From Actinomycetes bacterium (GTDB lineage: Bacteria > Actinomycetota > Actinomycetes > Streptosporangiales > Streptosporangiaceae): DNA of 41,031 bases. The position numbers and the translations under genes are program-made. Every line of letters begins with the position of its first letter. Position 1 is the first letter of the stretch. Below, one piece after another: positions 15,815 through 24,128 of this stretch. The stretch spans positions 1-41,031 of the forward strand of contig JAOPYO010000380.1 of NCBI GenBank assembly GCA_025964575.1, given 5' to 3'. The notes under the pieces are model-generated. The model saw only the letters and a program-made list of their open reading frames with translations, did no database searches and was not told the DNA's origin.

Positions 15815-17158
15815 TCAGTCGTCCGGCGGCGTGGGAGAACTACGGAACGTGCTGGACGGTGGCGTCCACTCCACCTCGGTGGTCTGCTCCGGCCCGAATG
15901 CGGGCCGGTCCGTCCCGAGGCTGCCGGCCGCGTCGTCGGCCCACTTCTGTACGTCCTCGGCCGCCTCCGCGCTCCACCTCTCCACGTCGTCGGTGGTGCT
16001 TTCCGGGGCTTCGAGCCCCGTGTCGTCGGCGAGCCCCGCGACAGGGTGGTCGTCGCCCGCATCGGGGTCCTCGGCTCGGTCGGTCACCGGGAGGTCCGCA
16101 CCGTCTTCGTCCTCCTCGCCGGCAGGCTCCGCGACCGGGCTCGTCGGCAGGGCCGCCACCGGTTCAGCGGGCAAATCGGCGGCGGGCTCTGTAGCCGGTT
16201 CCACGAGACCGGGCACCACCAGGTCCGGCTGGGTGGTCGCGGCGGGCCGGCCCACCAGTTTGATGTCGGTGGGCAGTGATGACGGGGCCCGTGGAAGGGC
16301 CACGGCGGGGTCGCGTTCCGGCTCCTCCCGCACGATCGTTTCCGGGACGGGGTCCGGTCTGTACGGCTGTACCGGGTCGGGCTCGTAGGGCTGCACCGCC
16401 GGATCAGGTTCGTACGGCGGTGCGGGTTCGGGGTCGTACGGGACCAGCGCCCAGTCGAGTGGAGCCTCCTCCTGGACCCATGGATTGGGCCAGGCCGCAT
16501 CCTCCGGAGTCTCGCCGGGCTGGTCGTCCGCGAGTTCACCGGCCTGCTGATGCTTGGGTTCGTAGTCCTGATCGAAGCCGGGGACGAACTTGGTGTCGGA
16601 GTCGAGTCGTCCGACGGGGACCTCCACCGTCGGGGGCCGTGGTCCATCGGCCTCATCGAGCGGGGACTCGTCGGCAGGTGAATCGGCGGGTGAATCGGGG
16701 GCTGTGGCCTGCCGGGCCTGCTTGAACATGGCCAGCCAGAGCCAGATGACGAGCAGCAACATCACGTGGGGGGCGACCGCGACTCCGGCTTTCAGCGCCT
16801 CGTCCGGCAGGGCGCCGTACCCCCTGGTGGCACGTTGCACGCTCGCCGCCCCGGCTCCGGCCAGCAGGACGAGCAGCAGCAGCCAGCGTGGCCAGCGAAT
16901 CCACCAGCGGGTGTTCCGGGCCATCGCCAGCGCCAGGATCGTCACCGTGATGAGCGCGTCGAACATGACCGGGTAGGCCGGGGCGAACCGCCGGGGAGCG
17001 TGGCCCTCGACGACCAGGGCCCGCAGGTCGCCATAGGTCACGACGAAGGCCACGCCTGCGAGCACGGCGACACCGAGGCCGGCGGACACGGTCAGCAGCC
17101 GCCGCTGCGTTCTCGTGTACCGCGGCGCCCCGGAAGGGGTAGGGGGCATCTCACTCAT
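15815..17158 (-). CDS. DUF2637 membrane protein with a long acidic Pro-rich tail
   Basis: The first 155 or so of 447 residues form a four-helix membrane domain of the DUF2637 type (GLGVAVLAGVAFVVTYGDLRALV, PVMFDALITVTILALAMAR, LLLLVLLAGAGAASV, HVMLLLVIWLWLAMFKQAR). DUF2637 proteins are widespread in actinomycetes, and some resemble the SpdA plasmid-spread proteins. The remaining 290 residues are disordered, rich in Pro, Glu, Asp and Ala, with PYEPDPxxxPY-like repeats. The start is ATG 17156-17158, or the ATG three codons later. It precedes fah by 57 bases and is divergent from hmgA; no functional link to tyrosine degradation is evident. Confidence 0.8.
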   Translation of the reverse strand: MSEMPPTPSGAPRYTRTQRRLLTVSAGLGVAVLAGVAFVVTYGDLRALVVEGHAPRRFAPAYPVMFDALITVTILALAMARNTRWWIRWPRWLLLLVLLAGAGAASVQRATRGYGALPDEALKAGVAVAPHVMLLLVIWLWLAMFKQARQATAPDSPADSPADESPLDEADGPRPPTVEVPVGRLDSDTKFVPGFDQDYEPKHQQAGELADDQPGETPEDAAWPNPWVQEEAPLDWALVPYDPEPAPPYEPDPAVQPYEPDPVQPYRPDPVPETIVREEPERDPAVALPRAPSSLPTDIKLVGRPAATTQPDLVVPGLVEPATEPAADLPAEPVAALPTSPVAEPAGEEDEDGADLPVTDRAEDPDAGDDHPVAGLADDTGLEAPESTTDDVERWSAEAAEDVQKWADDAAGSLGTDRPAFGPEQTTEVEWTPPSSTFRSSPTPPDD

Positions 17159-17225
17159 CTCGGGGGAGCGTAGTCAAGTGACCGGTCCGTTGGCTCTATC
17201 TTCACCGCGATCTTCTGGTTAGGCG

Positions 17226-17328
17226 CGGAATGTGCGGCGCGTGTCGCCATTCCGTTCCCCTGGGCGGACGCCGCCTGAGAGCCCCCTGTGACCCGGCACG
17301 AGGGACGTACGGTGGGAGGAACGGAATG
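17226..17328. promoter_or_regulatory. Inverted repeats in the hmgA upstream region
   Basis: CATTCCGTTCC (17248-17258) is the exact inverse of GGAACGGAATG (17318-17328), 59 bases apart. A third partial copy, CGGAATG, is at 17226-17232 and pairs with CATTCCG at 17248-17254. Three related half-sites just before hmgA suggest a regulator-binding array or an mRNA leader stem. Confidence 0.45.
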
Positions 17329-17350
17329 CGGGCTCAGCGTGGAGGCGACG

Positions 17351-18523
17351 ATGCCGTACTACCGGGCTGTGGGCGAGATCCCACGTAAGCGTCATGTGCA
17401 GTTCCGCAGGCCGGATGGGGGGTTGTACGCGGAGGAGCTGATGGGGGAGGAGGGTTTCTCGTCCGATTCGAGTCTGCTGTATCACGTCCATCCGCCGACC
17501 GCGATCGTGAAGTCCGAGGGTGTGCCGGAGGTCGTGGAGCCGGCGCTGGTGCCCAACCATCCGTTGCAGCCGCGTGGTTACCGCACCCAGGATCTACCCG
17601 GCGGAGGGGATCTGGTGCTGGGTCGTCAGGTGCTCCTGGGCAATCAGGACATACGGCTGTCGTATGTGGCTGCGGACGTTGCCAGTGAGCTCTACCGCAA
17701 CTCCACCGGCGACGAGGTGGTCTATCTCCAGGAGGGCTCGGCCCGGTTCGAGTCGACCTTCGGGGCCTTGGAGGTCGATCCCGGCGACTATGTGGTCGTG
17801 CCGGCCGGGACTATCCACCGATGGCTGCCGGAACGACCCCTCAAGGCGCTGGTGATCGAGGCCCGCGGCCACATCCGGCCGCCCAAGCGCTATCTCTCCC
17901 AGCGCGGTCAGTTCCTGGAGCACGCGCCCTACTGTGAACGGGATCTGCGGGCTCCGGCCGAGCCACTGCTCTCCTCGGAGAACGGCGGGGAGACCGCGGT
18001 GCTGGTGCGCACCAGGGCCGGGATGTCGCGGCTGACCTATCTGCATCATCCCTTCGACGTGGTCGGGTGGGACGGATGCCTGTATCCGTACGCGTTCAAC
18101 ATCGATGACTTCGAGCCGATCGTGAAGCGCACGCATGCGCCGCCGCCGGTGCACCAGACGTTCGAGGGGCCGGGGTTCGTGATCTGTTCGTTCTGCCCCC
18201 GGCCACTGGACTTTCACCAGGACGCGGTGCCCATTCCCTACAACCATCACAACGTGGACTCCGACGAGGTGATGTTCTACGCCGCAGGGAACTACGAGGC
18301 CCGCAAGGGGTCGGGGATCGGGGTCGGTTCGATCTCGTTGCACCCCTCCGGGTTCACGCACGGGCCACAGCCGGGCGCGGTCGAGGCCGTTCTGGCGAGC
18401 GGCCAGACCGCCACCACCGAGCTGGCCGTCATGATCGACACTTTTCGTCCGCTGTTCCTCGGCCCGGCGGCGACCAGATGCGAGGACCCCGAATACGCCT
18501 GGAGCTGGGCCCGCTCCTCATGA
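17351..18523 (+). CDS. hmgA: Homogentisate 1,2-dioxygenase
   Basis: The iron enzyme opens the ring of homogentisate to maleylacetoacetate. The 390-residue product has a cupin-like fold. The iron ligands are in the C-terminal part: a His in YNHHNVDSDEVMFY, the Glu of that motif, and the His of FTHGPQPG. The N-terminal GEIPRKRHVQFR and EELMGEEGF are typical of the actinobacterial branch, which is shorter than the mammalian enzyme. The start is ATG 17351-17353, five bases after GGAGG; the open frame extends 21 codons upstream but lacks support. It pairs functionally with fah at 14546-15757. Confidence 0.95.
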   Translation: MPYYRAVGEIPRKRHVQFRRPDGGLYAEELMGEEGFSSDSSLLYHVHPPTAIVKSEGVPEVVEPALVPNHPLQPRGYRTQDLPGGGDLVLGRQVLLGNQDIRLSYVAADVASELYRNSTGDEVVYLQEGSARFESTFGALEVDPGDYVVVPAGTIHRWLPERPLKALVIEARGHIRPPKRYLSQRGQFLEHAPYCERDLRAPAEPLLSSENGGETAVLVRTRAGMSRLTYLHHPFDVVGWDGCLYPYAFNIDDFEPIVKRTHAPPPVHQTFEGPGFVICSFCPRPLDFHQDAVPIPYNHHNVDSDEVMFYAAGNYEARKGSGIGVGSISLHPSGFTHGPQPGAVEAVLASGQTATTELAVMIDTFRPLFLGPAATRCEDPEYAWSWARSS

Positions 18524-18564
18524 CCTGACCAGGGCTACGGACACCATCGCCGGACCGTGAGCCT

Positions 18565-18576
18565 TTTGTATACAAA
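18565..18576. promoter_or_regulatory. TTTGTATACAAA palindrome before the DUF6585-cysS genes
   Basis: A perfect 12-base palindrome in the gap between hmgA and the next gene, in an otherwise GC-rich setting. It resembles operators of GntR-family regulators. It lies about 45 bases before the DUF6585 start, where repressor sites are usual. Confidence 0.4.
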
Positions 18577-18621
18577 TGGCTGCTTTCCCGCGGGTCTGGG
18601 GTGGGTAGACGGCATAACGCC

Positions 18622-19431
18622 ATGAGAGACGAGCGGTTTCCCCCACGTGTCCGGAGGGTCGCCAGACGATCACGCCTCGGGGCACCGGTCCGGGCGTACG
18701 ATTCGCGCCGCCGCGTGTTCGCCTGGGTGGCCCTGCTGGGGTTCGCCGGCGCGGCACTGGTGCCGGCCGGGCTGTCCTATCTCGACTCGGGCGAACCGCA
18801 ACTCGGCGTGCCGAGTCTGCTGCTCGCCGCCGCCTACCTCGGCGGCGCAGGGTGGATTCTGAGTCAGACAGGACTCCGCGGCCGGGGCGTCTATCTCTAC
18901 GAACACGGTTTTGTGCGGACGGCGAATCCGCCGGAGGTCTATGCCTGGGACGACGTGAGCGCGGTGACCATGGCCGGCCTTCGGCGCTCGCGCAAGGGGC
19001 GCACCAAGTGGCGGTTCACCGTGGTGGACAAGGACGATCGTGGGGTGACGCTGGGCCGGGAGACCCCGGACGTGGGCGACCTGGGCGAGGTGGTGGTGGC
19101 CGAGGTGACCCGCCGGCTGGTGCCCTGGTACGTCAAAGTGATCGCCGAGGGCGGCACCGTCGAGCTGGGGCCCTTCACCATCTGCCTGCCCGGCATCGCC
19201 AAGGACGGTGAGCTGGTGCCGTGGGCCTACATCAGCGAGGTCGTCGTCAGCAACGGTGTCGTCTACGTGCGCAACACCGGTGGGCACGTCGCGCTGGCCG
19301 CGACCGTGGGCCAGGTGCCGAACGCGCTCGCCTTCGCCGCCGTGTGCGGGCAGATGCTCGCCTGGGGTGACGACTCACAATATGAATGTAGGCAGGGTTC
19401 TCCGGGACGATCCAATAACCTTGACACGTGA
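18622..19431 (+). CDS. DUF6585-type membrane protein coupled to cysS
   Basis: A 269-residue protein with a basic start, two membrane helices at about 35-80 ([35 protein letters not shown]) and a beta-rich region with [26 protein letters not shown], a PH-like pattern found in DUF6585 proteins. A second half ([45 protein letters not shown]) repeats the theme. The start is placed at ATG 18622-18624; a GTG at 18601 is possible. Its TGA overlaps the cysS GTG start (GTGA at 19428-19431), so the two are translationally coupled. Function is unknown. Confidence 0.72.
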   Translation: MRDERFPPRVRRVARRSRLGAPVRAYDSRRRVFAWVALLGFAGAALVPAGLSYLDSGEPQLGVPSLLLAAAYLGGAGWILSQTGLRGRGVYLYEHGFVRTANPPEVYAWDDVSAVTMAGLRRSRKGRTKWRFTVVDKDDRGVTLGRETPDVGDLGEVVVAEVTRRLVPWYVKVIAEGGTVELGPFTICLPGIAKDGELVPWAYISEVVVSNGVVYVRNTGGHVALAATVGQVPNALAFAAVCGQMLAWGDDSQYECRQGSPGRSNNLDT

Positions 19432-20843
19432 GCCTGCACCTATACGACACCAGCACGCGTACGATCCGCCGCTTCGAGCCCCTGCGTGAGGGCCGTGTGG
19501 GGATGTACGTCTGTGGTGCCACCCCGCAGGCCTCCCCGCATATCGGCCACCTCCGTTCAGGCGTCATCTACGACATACTGCTCCGCTGGCTGACGCGGTC
19601 CGGCTACGACGTCACCTTCGCCCGCAATGTCACCGATGTGGACGACAAGATCATCGACGTGGCGGCGAAGACCGGCGTGCCGTGGTTCGCCGTCGCGGAG
19701 GCCAATCAGCGGGTCTTCACTCATGGCTATGACCTGCTCGGCTGCCTGCCGCCCACCGTCGAGCCGCGGGCCACCGGGCACATTCCGGAGATGATCGTGC
19801 TGATGCGCCGGCTGATCGAGGCCGGCCACGCCTACAACGCGGGCAGCGACGTCTATTTCTCCGTGAAGTCCTGGGCCGATCACTATGGCGCGCTCTCCAA
19901 CCAGAAGGTGGAGAACATGCGCGATCCCAAGGACGCCCCCAATGCGGAGCTCAAGCGAGATCCACTCGACTTCGCACTGTGGAAGGGCGCCAAGCCCGGA
20001 GAGCCCACCTGGGAGACGCCCTGGGGCCTCGGCAGGCCCGGCTGGCATCTGGAGTGCTCGGCGATGGCCACCAAATATCTGGGTGAGACGTTCGACATCC
20101 ACGGCGGCGGCGTCGACCTGATATTCCCGCACCACGAGAACGAGATCGCTCAGTCCCAGGCGGCAGGGGACGGCTTCGCCCGCTACTGGCTGCACAACGG
20201 GCTGCTCACCGTCGACGGTGTGAAGATGAGCAAGTCCATAGGCAACGTGGTGCTGCTCCCGGACCTGCTCGAGAGGGCCCGCCCGGTGGAGATCCGCTAT
20301 TACCTGGCCGCCGCCAACTATCGGTCGCTCATGGACTACACCGATGCCTCGCTGGCCGAGGCGGTCGCCGCCTATCAGCGCATCGAGGGCTTCGTCACCC
20401 GAGCCACCGAGGTCGTGGGTTCGACTTTCGCGGGAGCGTCCTCGCTGGCCGATATCGAACTGCCGGAGGCGTTCACCGCCGCGATGGACGATGATCTGGG
20501 TGTGCCGCAGGCACTGGCCGTCGTGCACGAGGCTGTCCGAGAGGGCAACAGCGCCCTCGCCCGGGAAGACACTGAGACCACCCGGGCACGGCTGGAGGAC
20601 GTACGGGCCATGACCGAGGTGCTCGGGCTCGACCCGCTCTCGCCACAGTGGGGCCAGGAGAGCGGTGACGATCTGCGTCCGGTCGTGGACGCGCTGGTCG
20701 CGGTGGCCCTGGAACAGCGCGAGGCCGCCCGGGCCCGCAGGGACTTCGCGGCGGCCGACGCCATCCGCGACGGCCTCGCCGCCGCCGGCATCCTCGTTGA
20801 GGACACCCCCCACGGCCCCCGCTGGGAGCTCAAACACGACTGA
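19428..20843 (+). CDS. cysS: Cysteinyl-tRNA synthetase
   Basis: It charges tRNA-Cys with cysteine. The 471-residue class I synthetase has the zinc-binding Cys and HIGH motif in [29 protein letters not shown], the zinc-site motif [31 protein letters not shown] and KMSKS ([10 protein letters not shown]). The C-terminal DALR-type helical domain ends with [18 protein letters not shown]. Length is usual for actinobacteria. The start is GTG 19428-19430, within the stop of the preceding gene; there is no separate ribosome binding site, which fits coupling. The MshC ligase, a cysS relative, is distinct and not seen here. In mycobacteria cysS is followed by the trmH-like gene; here a Clp-N gene intervenes. 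Confidence 0.95.
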   Translation: MSLHLYDTSTRTIRRFEPLREGRVGMYVCGATPQASPHIGHLRSGVIYDILLRWLTRSGYDVTFARNVTDVDDKIIDVAAKTGVPWFAVAEANQRVFTHGYDLLGCLPPTVEPRATGHIPEMIVLMRRLIEAGHAYNAGSDVYFSVKSWADHYGALSNQKVENMRDPKDAPNAELKRDPLDFALWKGAKPGEPTWETPWGLGRPGWHLECSAMATKYLGETFDIHGGGVDLIFPHHENEIAQSQAAGDGFARYWLHNGLLTVDGVKMSKSIGNVVLLPDLLERARPVEIRYYLAAANYRSLMDYTDASLAEAVAAYQRIEGFVTRATEVVGSTFAGASSLADIELPEAFTAAMDDDLGVPQALAVVHEAVREGNSALAREDTETTRARLEDVRAMTEVLGLDPLSPQWGQESGDDLRPVVDALVAVALEQREAARARRDFAAADAIRDGLAAAGILVEDTPHGPRWELKHD

Positions 20844-20940
20844 CCTCTGCCGTTACGCGCAACGGGTGCACTGGTCCCGGTGCTCAAGACGGCGTACTTT
20901 CGAGACACGTTTACCGACCCCTATTCCGAGGTGGTCTCCC

Positions 20941-21498
20941 GTGTTCGAACGCTTCACCGATGATGCCCGGCGGAGCGTCGTCCTGGCCCAGCAAGAGGCG
21001 CAATCCCGCGGCCACACGTACATCGGCACCGAGCATCTCCTGCTCGGCCTGGTCCGGGACGAGAGGATCGCGGCCTGCCAGGTGCTGTCGGCGCTGGGCG
21101 TCACCCCCGGAGCCGTACGGGAGAGGATCGACGAGCGGGTCGCACGGGGTGAGGGAACGACGAGCGGACATATCCCCTTCACGCCGGGCGCCAAGCGGGC
21201 CCTGGAGTTCTCCCTGCGTGAGGCGCTCCAGCTCGACCACGACTACATCGGCAGCGGGCACATCCTGCTCGGCGTGCTGCGGGAGGAAGAAGGGCCGGGA
21301 GCCGAGGTGCTGGCTGAGCTCGGAGTGGACACCGACGAGGTCCGGCAGCAGATCGGGCCTCAGGATGAACCCAGATCGGGGCGTTGGACGAGGGTGTCCG
21401 GCGGCGGCCCCCTCGGCGAGTTCAGCGACCGGCTCACCGCGATCGAGGCGCGGCTCGCCGCCATAGAAGCGCAGCTGGGTCGTCAGGATCCCAGCTGA
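20941..21498 (+). CDS. Stand-alone Clp N-terminal domain protein
   Basis: A 185-residue protein consisting of two ClpA/ClpC N-domain repeats: FERFTDDARRSVVLAQQEAQ, YIGTEHLLLGLVRDE, then FTPGAKRALEFSLREALQLDHDYIGSGHILLGVLREEEGPG. After these comes a short C-terminal heptad-like helix (FSDRLTAIEARLAAIEAQL) that may form a coiled coil. There is no ATPase domain. Such proteins may bind the Clp machinery or its substrates as adaptors; this is inferred, not shown. The start is GTG 20941-20943, with GAGG upstream. It sits between cysS and the rRNA methyltransferase gene. Confidence 0.88.
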   Translation: MFERFTDDARRSVVLAQQEAQSRGHTYIGTEHLLLGLVRDERIAACQVLSALGVTPGAVRERIDERVARGEGTTSGHIPFTPGAKRALEFSLREALQLDHDYIGSGHILLGVLREEEGPGAEVLAELGVDTDEVRQQIGPQDEPRSGRWTRVSGGGPLGEFSDRLTAIEARLAAIEAQLGRQDPS

Positions 21499-21640
21499 GT
21501 GCGCGGCCTCTTAGGGCCTGTCCGGTGCAAGCGTTCATCCGCCCGTAGACGGCGGGGCACCGACCGTATCCCGGGTAGAGTTTTAGCGTTGGGGCGTTCA
21601 TCGAGTGTGCCGCCCAGCCGATCAGGAGGGCGTACGACCG

Positions 21641-22633
21641 ATGGCGAAGAACAGTAAGAAGGGTGCCACCCCCAAGGCCGAGGACCGGCATTGGCACGGT
21701 AAGCGGCAGAAGGCCCGGGCGGTCAAGTCGGCCTCGCGTACCGGCACCTCTACCACCGGACCGGCCGCGCCCCGTGGGAGCGGAGCAACGGGTGCCCGAG
21801 GAGCCGGTCGAGGGCCTGACACGGGCCGTACGGGCGAGGGCCAGACCGGGATCGCGCCGATGCGGCGGTCGCCTGACGCGCCGGAGGTCGTGGCCGGGCG
21901 AAACCCGGTCCTCGAGGCGTTGCGGGCCGGAGTGCCGAGTTCCACGCTCTACGTGATGTCGGACTCCTCCGACGAGCGGATCCGCGAGGCGATCCAGATC
22001 GCCGCCGACCGCGGGATTCCGTTCCTCGAGGCGGGCAAGCCGCAGCTGGACCGCCTCACCGACGGCTCCGTCCACCAGGGCATCGCGCTGAAGGTACGGC
22101 CCTATCGCTACGCGCACCCCGACGATCTGCTCACGGGGGCGGCGGGGCGTGGCCGTGGCGGTGAAACACCGGGTACCGCGCCACTGATCGTCGCGGCGGA
22201 CGGGATCACCGATCCCCGCAATCTGGGCGCGGTCGTACGGTCCGCAGCGGCATTCGGGGCGACCGGCGTGGTCGTGCCGGAGCGCCGGGCGGCCGGGGTC
22301 ACCGCGGGCGTATGGAAGGCCTCGGCAGGCACTCTCGCGTATCTGCCGGTGGCGCAGGTGACCAACCTGACCCGGACGCTCAAGGCGTATCAGAAGGCCG
22401 GCTGCTTCGTCGCCGGGCTGGACGCGCGGGGCACCACGGCGGTGGGCGATCTGGAAATCGCCACCGGCCCGTTCGTGCTGGTCGTCGGCTCCGAGGGCAA
22501 GGGCCTCGCCCGGTTGGTGGCCGACACCTGCGACCTGCTCGTCAACATCCCGATGGGCGGCCGCGCGGAATCGCTCAACGCCGGGGTCGCGGCCGGCATC
22601 GCACTGTACGAGATCGCGCGTCAGCGTTCTTGA
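21641..22633 (+). CDS. rlmB: RlmB-type TrmH/SpoU rRNA 2'-O-methyltransferase
   Basis: It probably methylates the ribose of a 23S rRNA guanosine, using S-adenosylmethionine. The 330-residue protein has a basic disordered extension of about 75 residues (MAKNSKKGATPKAEDRHWHG and on), an L30e-like substrate domain (GRNPVLEALRAG) and the SPOUT knot: motif 1 GITDPRNLGAVVRSAAAFG, motif 2 LVVGSEGKGL, motif 3 IPMGGRAESLNAGVAAGIALYE. The start is ATG 21641-21643, ten bases after GGAGGG. Closest named relative by context: Rv3579c, which lies beside cysS in M. tuberculosis. Confidence 0.92.
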   Translation: MAKNSKKGATPKAEDRHWHGKRQKARAVKSASRTGTSTTGPAAPRGSGATGARGAGRGPDTGRTGEGQTGIAPMRRSPDAPEVVAGRNPVLEALRAGVPSSTLYVMSDSSDERIREAIQIAADRGIPFLEAGKPQLDRLTDGSVHQGIALKVRPYRYAHPDDLLTGAAGRGRGGETPGTAPLIVAADGITDPRNLGAVVRSAAAFGATGVVVPERRAAGVTAGVWKASAGTLAYLPVAQVTNLTRTLKAYQKAGCFVAGLDARGTTAVGDLEIATGPFVLVVGSEGKGLARLVADTCDLLVNIPMGGRAESLNAGVAAGIALYEIARQRS

Positions 22634-22642
22634 TTGTTAGTG

Positions 22643-22656
22643 TGTCCATATAGACA
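22643..22656. promoter_or_regulatory. Operator-like palindrome before the aldo/keto reductase gene
   Basis: TGTCCATATAGACA is a 14-base near-palindrome with one mismatched pair. GTGTCCAT (22642-22649) is also the exact inverse of ATGGACAC at the gene's start codon (22684-22691), so the leader RNA could fold over the start. Confidence 0.35.
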
Positions 22657-22683
22657 GAACTCTGATGATTGCCAGGGGTTTTA

Positions 22684-23628
22684 ATGGACACGCGTATCAT
22701 CGGCGGCCTCGAGGTCGGCGCGATCGGCCTGGGCTGCATGGGGATGACCTTCGCCTACACGACCGGCCAGCGGGACGACGCGGAGTCGATCAAGGTGGTG
22801 CACCGGGCCATCGACCTGGGTGTGACCTTGATCGACACCTCCGACGTGTACGGCCCGTACACCAACGAGGAACTGGTCGGCCGGGCGCTCAAGGGCAGGC
22901 GGGACGAGGTCGTGCTGGCCACCAAGGTCGGCCTGGTCATTCCCCCTGAGGGACGTGACGGCATGTACCGCGACGGTCGGCCCGAGCACATCCGCCAGGG
23001 GGTGCGGGAGTCGCTGCGCCGGCTCCAGACCGACTACATCGACCTCTACCAGCTGCACCGGGTCGACGAGAAGGTGCCGTTGGAGGAGACCTGGGGTGCC
23101 ATGGCGTCCCTCGTCGAGGAAGGGCTGGTAAGGGCCATCGGGCTCTCCGACGTCCGGCCGGCCGAGATTGAGAAGGCACACGCGATCCACCCGGTCGCGA
23201 CGGTGCAGAACGAGCTGTCGCTGTGGACCCGCGACGACGAGGTGGTCGAATGGACTGCCGCGCACGACGTGGGGTTCATCCCGTACTCCCCCCTCGGCAG
23301 GGGCTTCCTGACCGGCCGCTACACCTCGAGCACGGAGTTCGGCGCCGACGACTTCCGGTCCCGGCTGCCGCGCTTCGCCGACGGGGCGCTGGCCGCGAAC
23401 CTCGCCATCGTGGAGCGGGTCAGAGCCGTGGCCGATCGGCACGGGGCCACCCCCGGCCAGATCGCGCTGGCCTGGGTGCTGGCCCAAGGCGACCAGGTCG
23501 TGCCGATCCCCGGCACCAAGCGGCTGACCTACCTCGAGGAGAACGCCGGCGCCGCCGCGGTGCGGCTGACCCCCGAGGACGTCCGGGAGCTCAACGAGAT
23601 CCCGCCGCCGGTCGGCACCCGGTATTGA
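22684..23628 (+). CDS. Aldo/keto reductase
   Basis: A 314-residue NADPH-type oxidoreductase of the TIM-barrel AKR superfamily (YajO/AKR13-like). Catalytic residues are visible: Asp and Tyr in LIDTSDVYGPYTNEE, Lys in LATKVGL and His in DLYQLHRVDEKVPLEET. The C-terminal cofactor segment VVPIPGTKRLTYLEENAGAAAV is present. The substrate is unknown. The start is ATG 22684-22686, five bases after AGGGG. It follows rlmB by 50 bases, but its own operator-like palindrome suggests separate control. Confidence 0.92.
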   Translation: MDTRIIGGLEVGAIGLGCMGMTFAYTTGQRDDAESIKVVHRAIDLGVTLIDTSDVYGPYTNEELVGRALKGRRDEVVLATKVGLVIPPEGRDGMYRDGRPEHIRQGVRESLRRLQTDYIDLYQLHRVDEKVPLEETWGAMASLVEEGLVRAIGLSDVRPAEIEKAHAIHPVATVQNELSLWTRDDEVVEWTAAHDVGFIPYSPLGRGFLTGRYTSSTEFGADDFRSRLPRFADGALAANLAIVERVRAVADRHGATPGQIALAWVLAQGDQVVPIPGTKRLTYLEENAGAAAVRLTPEDVRELNEIPPPVGTRY

Positions 23629-23756
23629 TGGTGATCACTCCGCGCCCCTCGGCGGCGCGGGGCTGGTCGTACCGGGTTGATCTTGGGCCTTGTCCACGCT
23701 GATGGGTTTATCGAGGCGCGGCGGGGGCCGGCGTCGACTACGATTTCCGCAAGCCC

Positions 23757-23833
23757 GCCTCCGTAGCTCAGTTGGCCAGAGCAGCCGCCTTGTAAGCGGC
23801 AGGTCGTCGGTTCGAACCCGTCCGGAGGCTCCA
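23757..23833 (+). tRNA. tRNA-Thr (anticodon TGT)
   Basis: The cloverleaf is clear: acceptor GCCTCCG/CGGAGGC, D arm GCTC/GAGC, anticodon stem GCCGC/GCGGC around CTTGTAA, TTCGAAC T loop and an encoded CCA. The T stem GTCGG/CCGTC has a mismatched T-T pair at its second position. A perfect terminator hairpin follows directly. Confidence 0.95.
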
Positions 23834-23840
23834 GGTCAGA

Positions 23841-23868
23841 GGCCACTTCCGAAAACTCGGAAGTGGCC
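23841..23868 (+). terminator. Terminator after tRNA-Thr
   Basis: A 12-base perfect stem, GGCCACTTCCGA with TCGGAAGTGGCC, loop AAAC, followed by TTTGTGTTCTT. It begins seven bases past the tRNA CCA end. From here to 24044 nothing further was recognised. Confidence 0.92.
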
Positions 23869-24044
23869 TTTGTGTTCTTGGGCTACTAACCGGCTGACTG
23901 AGTCTCTCCGGATTCCACGAGAAGACACGGTCCGTAGCCCCGTCCTCCTGAACCGGCCGATGCTGCTGCCGGTAGACCATCTCGGTGACCGCCATGCCGT
24001 GGTGACCCACGAGTCGAGCGACCCCACCCTTCTCGAAGGGGGTT

Positions 24045-24074
24045 GCTAACGACAGGTTAGCGATATATCGTTAA
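24045..24074. promoter_or_regulatory. PadR operator-like palindromes
   Basis: TTAGCGATATATCGTTAA (24057-24074) is an 18-base palindrome with one mismatched pair. It overlaps GCTAAC-gacag-GTTAGC (24045-24061). It lies 55 bases before the PadR gene, and AT-rich palindromes of this kind are typical PadR autoregulation sites. Confidence 0.6.
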
Positions 24075-24128
24075 TACATCGCAAGCACTCACTACTTGGT
24101 GGGAGTGAACATCAGGAGGGATACAAAG

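Noticed and set aside
19557..20837. Minus-strand open frame of 426 codons opposite cysS
   Set aside because: A GC-rich shadow of a synthetase gene with all motifs intact on the plus strand.
20844..20940. CCGTT/AACGG inverted repeat after cysS as a terminator
   Set aside because: Only five pairs with no supporting tail; too weak.
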